Under the pieces are notes generated by a model. It saw only the letters and a program-made list of their open reading frames with translations, made no database searches and was not told where the DNA came from. From the NCBI GenBank assembly GCA_016617855.1, contig JAECUM010003225.1, positions 1 through 64,000 of the forward strand: 64,000 bases of DNA. The letters run 5' to 3'. This stretch comes from Megalonaias nervosa. Taxonomy: Eukaryota; Mollusca; Bivalvia; Unionida; Unionidae. Position numbers and translations under genes: made by a program. Within the stretch, counting starts at the first letter, position 1; each line of letters opens with the position of its first letter. Positions 51,001 through 61,700 of this stretch are shown here, piece by piece.

Positions 51001-54000
51001 TTGTTCTGAAACTGGACCTTGGAAACTGGTCTTTTTGTACAAGCCTATTATGAGAGACCACCTGTCTTGAGAGACCGCTTTTTGTTGGCAGAAGGGACAG
51101 TCTCTCATAACAGGTTTTACTGTAGTCACTTTTTTTTAGGAACAGCTGTTATAATTATGCATAGAAACAGGTGTTCATACTTGCAATAATTGATGGATTA
51201 GGCAGTAACTCAAACTTACTGACAGATAAAAAGACAGTAACTGTTGGCTTTTGTGAGAGTCCTTTGATGAATGTGGAATGAAAAGTAGTTTCCTGGGGTT
51301 ATTATTAGAAACACATAAGCCGCAAGGGATGTAACTTGTACAGTGCATCTCTGCTCAGAGGATTTTTTTCCATCTGAGATAGCTTTAAATCAGAATCTTA
51401 AAATAACATTAACAGATTCATTATGTTAAAAGTGAAAAGCAAAGAAAATCAGTTTAAAATTATGTTACATAAAATGGAACATGACACAATTAAAGCTGTA
51501 GATACTGAAATATACCTGTGATGCTGGCACAAAAGTTGATGGTTATTATTTCCTTGGACAGTTTTTCCCCAGAGCAATCTTCACCCATGGCAGTTATGTG
51601 GGCTGTCTTGTGTCACAGGGGAAAAGTCCTGTATTATCAATATTGAAAATGTTCATGGTTTCATATATTTCACACAAGCCAGGCAGTATAGCTTTCAGTT
51701 TTCAGTTCATGTATCCATATCCCCTTTCTCTCCACTCATGCATCTGAACATGATGTGTCTCATCAGGAACGACTACAACTATCCATTAAAAGCTTTAAAA
51801 GATTCTGTATTTATCCCTAATTCAGATGAATTTTAGTGATTTGGTCTTAATACATTGATTCTGCAGGATGTAGTATTCAGTAACCATTTCCTCCATAGTT
51901 TGTTAATCTGGTCATTTGAAGTAATTATGTGTGATCTCATACACTCCAGACAAACCTTGTTCTAAAAATCGGCCTTAATGCCTCACTTATGCTCAGTAAT
52001 TCCTTGGATTTGAGTTCACCTGACTCACACTTCTGCTGTGACTACACCACTTTTCCACTATCCTGCAAACCAGTATTTGCTTCAACCCTCTCCTGTAAAG
52101 ATATATACTTCCTCACTTTTGAACTGGACGTATTGACACCATTGAGTTAGATCTACAGTGTTACTAGAGTTCAGTGAGTACAAGCAAGAATGGGCCAGCT
52201 CCAGAGTTTTTATCTAATATGTGTGCATTAGAATGGGATAACCAAGTCTGCATCTGATATGTGGGCAATAGAATGGGGTATCTCCAGAGTCCATATATAA
52301 TATGTATGCATTAGAATGGGTATCTCCAGAGTCTGTATCTAATATGTGTTGATTAGAACGGGATAACTCTTCCTGCATCTGATATGTGGGCATTAGAATG
52401 GGGTATTCCCAGACTCCATATATAATATGTATACATTAGAATGGGTATCTCCAGAGTTTGTATCTAATATGTGTGCATTAGAATGGGACAAGTGGAGTCT
52501 GCATCTAATATGTATACATTAGAATGGGTATCTCCAGAGTCTGTATCTAATATGTGTGCATTAGAATGGGACAACTGGAGTCTGCATCTAATATATGTAC
52601 ATTAGAATGGGGTATCTCCAGAGTCTGCATCTAATATGTATGCATTAGAATGGGACAACTGGAGTCTGCATCTAATATGTGTACATTAGAATGGGGTATC
52701 TCCAGTGTCTGCATCTAATATGTATGCATTAGAATGGGACAACTGGAGTCTGCATCTAATATGTGTACATTAGAATGGGGTATCTCCAGAGTCTGCATCT
52801 AATATGTATGCATTAGAATGGGACAACTGGAGTCTGCATCTAATATGTGTACATTAGAATGGGGTATCTCCAGAGTCTGCATCTAATATGTATACATTAG
52901 AATGGGACAACTGGAGTCTGCATCTAATATGTGTACATTAGAATGGGGTATCTCCAGTGTCTGCATCTAATATGTATGCATTAGAATGGGACAACTGGAG
53001 TCTGCATCTAATATGTGTACATTAGAATGGGGTATCGCCAGAGTCTGCATCTAATATGTATACATTAGAATGGGACAACTGGAGTCTGCATCTAATATGT
53101 GTACATTAGAATGGGGTATATACACAGTCTGTATCTAATATGTGTACTTGCTACTACATACATCTGTAAATTTTCATATGTGCAAATATGAAAAGTGTGT
53201 AAATGTTGTAGATTGAAATGGGGTATCTCCAGAGTCTGTCTGAAATATCTGTATTAGAATGGGATATCTCCAGATTCTGAATCACAAAACATGCTTGGGT
53301 ATCTCCAAGTCCATTTCTGCTATGTGCCACTACTCTATGCAGAATGAGCTTACCAATGCTAGTTTACTCCAGTGCTTCATTTTTGCTAACATTATCAATT
53401 TTTTATATATATGATTATTCATTTTACACTTCAGGTGTTTTTCTTTAACATTTGGTAATACTTTTCTGTTGCATTAGGCTGGTGTTGCTGTGTTCATGGA
53501 TGCCATATACTCTGTACTCCAGAATGACTAATGTTGATATGGTATTTGCATTATGTGTTAGTGTGTTAGTATATGGTTGTTGGTGGGAGTAAAATAATGT
53601 TTTTCATGTGACACATAGTCTGGCAGGTATGATCTTGTGGTAAGAGACTATGTTCTTTTCATGATGTGATTGGAACATGAGTAAAATTACCCAAAAAATT
53701 AGTCTCCTTGATAAACTGACTTTAATTGTATATGTGTTCCAGCTAATATTGTGTCATTTACCATAGCTAGAAAATATACATGCATTTGACTGATTCCTCC
53801 CAGGTTGGGTGACCATTCTAAGAAGCTGGCTTTTCACCAAAGATGTTGCACTGTATATGCACACCACAAGAGCCCTGGCCAATCTGGACCAGGAAAATGA
53901 TCACTATGGTGTATATGAAGATGGCATTTATCTTGTTCATCCACCATACAGAAAAATGTAAGTTATAGATCATTTTCGATTAGATGAGTTTAATTGGGCA

Positions 54001-54281
54001 AAGAGTAATCAGAGTGTATTTAGCATTGTTGTCTTTTGAGTTGCGATTGAAATGCTGCCAGCACATTATACTTAATTCAAGTATATTTTATTTTAGAGCA
54101 AGACCTGTGCACTGATGTCATGCATTCAATGTTCTTTGCAGTTGATCAGCAACTTGACGTGAACTTGCTTTTATTCATTAGGTCCCAATCTATTTGAATT
54201 TCGTAGTCGCTGCAAGCCACAAAATTAAAAGGCCTAGTAAGCAAATTTCCTTCTGTGAAGACAATATCATGGATCCTATTG

Positions 54282-54344
<63 letters not shown>

Positions 54345-57300
54345 CTATATACTTGCTTATAAACTAAATCCATCTGCAAACAACATAGACCTTGATCTGC
54401 CATCACATGATGTGCCAGCAGATCAGGGTCTATAATGTTTGTCCTACTGATGACTCCAAACAAACAGCACAGACCCAGATCTGCCAGTGCATGATGCAAT
54501 AACATATCTGGAACTGTACAGTTTGGAGTTGCACTCGAGTTATAAGTGAGCATATACAGTATATACTGTTAATTCATTACAGTGGTCCCCCTCAAATACG
54601 GCCACCCCTTCTGCACCAGGAAAGTGGCGTTATAAGATGGGTGGCCTTTCCAGAGGGGGGGCTATATTTGTGAGATGTTTATGTACATGTGTATATAGTA
54701 GGAAAGCTACATATAACCTAAAGCAGTTAATATCTTCATTTAAAAGTAGCATTAGTTATTAAAATGTTCTTGTCTTAAAAATAAATTTATTTCAAGGTAA
54801 CATAAATTAATAGTTCGTAGTCTTAGGCATGACATGTGAGTGGGGTATTGTTGGCATGCGCATTACAGAAACATTCAAAAACGTTATTTGAGTCTTGGTA
54901 CATATGCTGTTTTGTATTTAAAATAATTCCCTTTCCAGTTACTCCATTTCCCACTGCTATAGAATGTTCTCCTTATTGTACGCTCTGGTTTATTTGAGTC
55001 TTCTCAACATAAATTTTTCGGCATGTGAACTCCCCCCATTGTCGTCAAGTTGAATAACTTTTATTTTTCTTCTAAAGTATTATTTCTTCATTACGTGATG
55101 ACATGTTAAAGTTTTGTAATGATTTATTCCTATGTGGCTAATTGTACAATACTTCAATTTAATTTTGCAAGTGAAACATTTGTAAACGAAATGCGTTATT
55201 ATAGAGGAAGTGATACATGAACTGTCACATAATTTTTTGGACTTTGTCTGGTACCCTGTTTTGTTTATTGTTAATTGTTTCTCTTTGTGTGTGTGTTAAT
55301 CAGCAAAATCTATTTTTAGCCTATCTGACCATGTTATGATCTAGACAATTACATCAGTCGTAATTGTCAATTCCAAAAAAAATAAAAAATCCGCTGTGTG
55401 AAGCCCAAAACTCTATCAAAACAATGCTGACCCCATTTCTATCTGACCATGTTATGATCTTGACAGTTAAAAACATCCAATTGTAATCATTAATAATAAT
55501 TTTAAAAAATCTCGCTGTGTGAAACCCAAAGCTCTATCACAACACCATTGACTCCATTTCCTGCAAACGTCGGCGTTCATGATATAATAATAACCTTAGT
55601 GGTACATGTACTTTTTTAGCCAACACTTATTTCAGTAACGAAAACCTGACATCTAGAAAGAGACATCAGATTACTTACCTCACCGTAATTAAATATTGGT
55701 TCTGGTCAAATTAATAATAAAATGTGGCCACTTGTGAGGGGTAAATATTACATTTGTGCATTAATATGGTGACCTCTTGTCGCGTTACTTGGGTGGCCTT
55801 TCTTGAGGGGTACTTTTGAACACAAACTCATCGGTGCCAAGGGATTCTGGCCATAAAGAGTGGGTGGCCGCTGGTCAGGGGGGCCGTTCATGAGGGGGAC
55901 CACTGTATTTGCCTGGGTATCAGTTTTTCATGGTTTTGTAAAGACATTACATTTTGCAATGGTATTGAAATGCAAGGAGTGGGTAAGGCATCCTTTTGTT
56001 TTTACAGTAAGATTATTGTTTGTTGTATACTTAAATTCATGGTTTTGTAGTAACCATGAAATCCATGAAATTTGGTATGCCATGAAAAATAGTGAATTTG
56101 TGATAAACACAATCAAATTGTTTTGGTAAATGTATGCAGACACTCAATTATATCCACACAGTGACCTTCTATTTGAATTTCAACTGCATTTTATTTGTAT
56201 TCCTTTTTATGCCCATCATTTTGTTAGAAATCTTTTGCTCCTCTTTTTATTCATCATCTTACATGATCCTTTTACCATTCTAGGCCAGTTCTTTGTGTTT
56301 CAGTTATTTTTTTGCTCATTTTCACAAATACTTCTCAGAGTATACATTAGAGTAATGCATATAAGTACATGCATCATTTACCTGTGTTTGTCTTGGCCAT
56401 GAATTGAGAGGCAATAGTATCATATTTGCAACAGCAGTTACACCGGTGGCATTGATTTCAACAAAATGAATGCTCCATCTGATTAATATCAGATCTCCAC
56501 TGTCCTAGGTGAAGATCTGACAGTGATTGTTATGGGGTCATGTTCTGGTGACCTTAGAATTAGCCAATGGTAATGCAGCTTTCAAAAATCTAAAAGTGAA
56601 TAAATTCTTTCAGCACATATTGCTCACTCTCCCAAATGTGAAGATGTAAGACTTCATCTGAATGGCAGACAAAACTAGCAATTATGATAATGACATAGTT
56701 CACCAGAACATGACCCCTAAGTGGTTGCTATCAGGTCTTCACGTAGGACAGTGGAGATCTGCTTTGAGTTCCTCTTTTACCAGTGTAAGCAGGATCATGC
56801 CTATTGCAAGCCAGACTGCATTTCAGTTGTAGGTTGGTAATGTTAAAAAACGTAAGAAAAGAAACATAGGGAAAAACACAGAGGCTGTATAAAACCTACT
56901 CCAATACAGTTATTTCCAGAAAGAAGCAGCGATTAAATGCAAAATGCAAATCTGATATATGAATTAATTCCTATATTTTGTTAAAAATGAATTTTACTTT
57001 TAAAGGAAAACAAATTCACTGGTCCCATAGATTTTTTTGGGAATGTTTCTTTTGATAGTTAACATCTGCCACACTATAGTGGTACAGTAAGACATTTTCA
57101 CACATGAAATAAGTTTCATATAAACAAGAGTGTAACATCTTTTCTCACATAAAATAAGAAGCTATTTGCATTTATTATGACTTGAAAAAACCATTATCAT
57201 TCAGACATTTGAAACTGTATTTACTTTGATAGTACCATATATACTTATAAGTCCAACTGCAAACTGCACAGACCCAGATCTGCCATTGCATAATGCACTG

Positions 57301-58687
57301 GCAGATCTGGGTCTGTGCAGTTTTTTAAGAGTCATCTGTATTGTTGTGACTCAATGGTCTTAAACTAAATAACAAAAAAGAGGGAAAACCATCATGTTTT
57401 GTAAAATTCAACAGATAATTTATTTCCCTACAATAAATAGTTAAATTTACGGTAATAAGAATTGAATCCCAAATAGTTCTAAATGATTTATCACAAATCC
57501 AGATGTAAAAGGTTCCTACTGAATTCCAGTGGTGTTCCAAATAAGTTTCAATATTGAATGTTTTGACATGCCTTTAGTCTTGAATATTCCACTGAGCCAG
57601 TGCCCTGTAGTGTGGTAATGTGCTAACAGTCTGTTGATGTATCGCAATAATGTAATCTCAAAATGTTCTTGTCTGAAATCACTATAAATTCCAAATCAGT
57701 GTTCCAGTCCAAGAATATTATAGATGAGCATTTTGTATTTCGAGTGAATAATAATTGAATAAATAATTCCACCCAAACAAAACACTGAACAGAACAATAA
57801 AACTGATTCTGAATCAGATGTTAAATGCAAGAATGAGTAATTTTTGAGTAAACAACATTATATAAAAGCTAAGACACAAAAGTAGAACCAGGATGAGGAT
57901 CAAAAGATCGTTTCTAGAATAGTCTAAGTCGTCAACAAGATCTGTTATTAAATTATAATAAAGTTCATGGTAAAAATCAGGTACAGCAGGTTCTTCCATG
58001 GGAGAATTCCAGTGTCTCAGACCCAGACCAAAATAAATATATTTACTTCCATTGATAATGATCCTAATATTTAATGCAGACTTATAGGGAAGTAGGAACT
58101 ATAATTTGTTTACCAAATAAAAGTTACTGGTCAGGTACTCAATGAACTTGAATTTTTACAAGGTCAGGTTCTAAATATAAGTATGCATAACACATAATCA
58201 TGGAGAGAAAACTAACAAATACAAATTAAATATACATAACAGAGAAAAACAACATATATCTTGATCTGCTGGCTCTTGTGATGGCAAATCAGAATCTGTG
58301 TTTTTTGCTATTGGATTTGACTTAAACGCAAGTATATATGTACTTATTTACACTTGTGAAATGTTTTTCTTCAGGGAGCCCATGTTTGCAGATGTGATTT
58401 TTATCCATGGACTTATGGGTGGTCCATTCAAAACTTGGAGACAGCAGGATTTACGGACTGGTGATAAGCCTCTTGTTATTGATGAAAAGATCAGAGAAAC
58501 ATACACATTCTGTTGGCCAAAGGTACATAACATGTAAATAAAATTTTACAATCTCCTGTTTAGCTTATACGTTTCTAAATTTATATGTGAAAATGTGAAT
58601 TGGGTTTTTTCTGAGTGATACTGCAAAATGTAAGGAGTGCAGTAATGTTACGTTAATTGAGTTTATATTTACCCATTTGAATATAGT

Positions 58688-58741
<54 letters not shown>

Positions 58742-61700
58742 TACACACACATATATATATATACACTCTTTTTATCTAAGGGTGATTCTAATATGAACCC
58801 ATTTCATCTGTCTGTGCATTGCATGGGAAAAAGAGGTATTTATCATCCACGACAGTTGCCTTTTTCTCAAGGCCTGTTTGTGTCACCAACAGTAATGCTT
58901 TTTCTAATATTACGTTATGAAATCATCACTGGTGAGCTTAGGAATGATTTAAAATTGCTAGATCAAAAAGAAATATTTACTGATTGATATAGATACCTAA
59001 CTTCAAGTATTTATTTATTTAATAATGAAAGAAAACACTAGAAGCAACCTAGTTTCCTATTTTAATGTAAAATCAGTTATGACAGCACAGCATATGATAT
59101 TGCTAACATTTATTTTCTTCTTGCGGATGCTGGAACCTCTGTATGGTTTAGCACTTAGAAAGATTAATATTCAGATTTTCATATATATGTATCAAAGCCA
59201 GTTAAGGATACCTTTTGGGTTTTTTTTCATTCACTCAACTGAATTTATTATAGTGACAGTGGAAATAGGATAACATTGTTTCATGGATCACATGTTAAGC
59301 TGAAATCCTTCTGTGCCTGTTTAAGTAAGCTGGGTTTTTTTCGTCCAACAGGATTGGCTTGCTAAAGACTGCGCCAACACACGTATTCTAAGTATTTCCT
59401 ATGATACAGATCTCAGCCAGTGGAATTCCAAGTGTCCATTTGACATAGAGAAGTATGCTGCATTTAGGGTTGAAATAAGAATTTTTCATTCACATAAATG
59501 CACAAAGACAGACCAACATTCAGGCTGACTTGTATAATGATTCAGACCTGCCAACTCTTATGATTTTGCCGTAAGTCTTACGAAAATTACCCTTAAAATA
59601 CGGATTTACGGCATACAAGCAAAAACTACGGAAAAATGATTATTGCCAAAAAATCCGGATAATTGGTTCATCCATGTTTGATATGAATCCAGGTTTCATA
59701 TTAGAGTTAGTAAAAATTTACTAATGACTAAATAGTCAGGGAACCAGACTAATTTTACAGCAGCACCCCAGATGCTTTAAACTGTACCTATTTGTTCATG
59801 TAAAGCGTCTGCATTATTAAACTGTTGATTATAGAATTTTTTAAAAATGGCATCCAGCAGGTGATGCATGTTTAAGACGAAAGGGAAAATAAGCTTCTAA
59901 AAAAGTGTTAATAATCAACACATAAGAATGAAAAGGAGTATTCAGATTCTTGTGAATAAAAGCTGGAAAGGACACAATTACGTTTATTGGATATCACGTG
60001 CCAATTTGAGTATGTCTCATGGCAGGAGATTAGTCCTACAATGTAAGACATAGCACATGTTGTTTTTGTTTAAGTGCTATGTCTTACTACCCAAATAATG
60101 GCCTTGCAAAGCCTGTTCCGATGTCGGTTGACATCGGAACAAGTAGTCAAAGTTTCAGGAATATCTCACACACTTGGCAGCCTATATCGACACTCTTCCA
60201 CTAATTTATGTGTAATTAATATGCTTTTACTGTGCTGTCTTTATCCTGGTGGAATCAAAATATGACACTAGCAATTGTACGCATTTTCATGTTCCGTTGA
60301 CATACATTTGAATTTGTTGCAATGCGACGGTAGTCAAGGTATGACAAAGTATGTTCAAGTAGGTTCATGTGGGGGATATGTTTCTTGAGCGAAACAAAAC
60401 ATTGCTTATAGTTCCAATAGGCATAATATATTTTTTTATTTGCTTCATTAAAGAATAATATTTCAACCTAACCCGATTTCAGCATTCCCGGCTTTCATCA
60501 CTTCCCAGCCAACTGAAATGTAGGCCAATGAGACTTGAAAACAGGTCCATTTCTTTTGTGAGAATTTGAATTTATTAGAGAAAAGACATCAGGGTAAGTA
60601 AAGTCTGACAAAAACATTATAACTTTTGTTTGTAGAAAAGCGTCGTTATTGGTTGCCAGTTGTGTGTGATATTCCTGAAAATTTGACTTTCTTTACACTG
60701 TTAGTCGACATGAAAACATGCTACACAGCGCCATTAGTTAGGCAGTAAGACCCATCACCCACCCAGAAGAAAAATATCGGGGTGATATGTCTTACGTTGT
60801 AGGACAAGGCAGGAGATATGATTGCCATCGTCATGTGAAATGGAAAAAGAATTTCCAAGAATTACATCCATTTGAGAGATAGCAACAAGCCATTGAGTTG
60901 CATAGGGTTTGGAACTAATGTTTGTGCAACTGTACTAGTGGTAAATAAAGTCTTTACAAACTTTTCAGTTGAACATAATGTTTATCGTCGCTGCATCGAA
61001 CTTTTATTTACGTTTTCCTGCTTTACAATAGCAGTTATTGATATTTTGTTACACCTTACTGAAAACTGGTCAATCTTACAGAGAAAAATCAACTGCCTTA
61101 CTGAGACGGACTTGTCAGGGTTGGCAGGTCTAATAATACAGACAGGCAGTAATCAGTGTTGCCTTCAAAATTATTCATATACTTAAATTATAGAGTCAAC
61201 CAGTGATCTAACATACTTGTATTACCCAAGCTTGAGTTTGATCTGTTATTATTTGCTGCTTTCTCATCTTTATCATGTTTTTTTTAAATGGAATCTGTGA
61301 AATACATGCCACCATCATTTGCTACATTTTCATCTTCATCATGTTTCTTTATATGGAATCTGTAAAATAGATCCCACTTTAAGAAAGTCAGTGACTGAGT
61401 ACTTTAGATGATGTATTCATTGTTTTAAAAATAAAGGAAGATCAGAGGTATTTTAATTAAAAAATGAAGATCTTAATAAGTCAGGTTCATTATGTTATGG
61501 CATTATCCATCCTTCTGTCTATTCTTCCATCCTGCCACCGATTATCATTTGCCTTTCCAGTCCATTGGAAAGATTTTGACGAAACATTGCCCAAATATAT
61601 ATCATGACTACCATAGCTGCACATCCATGGTTATGACAAGGGAAAATGTAATTCTGTAAGTTTGTATTTTTTCTGGAGTATAACTTCTAAACCACTGAAG

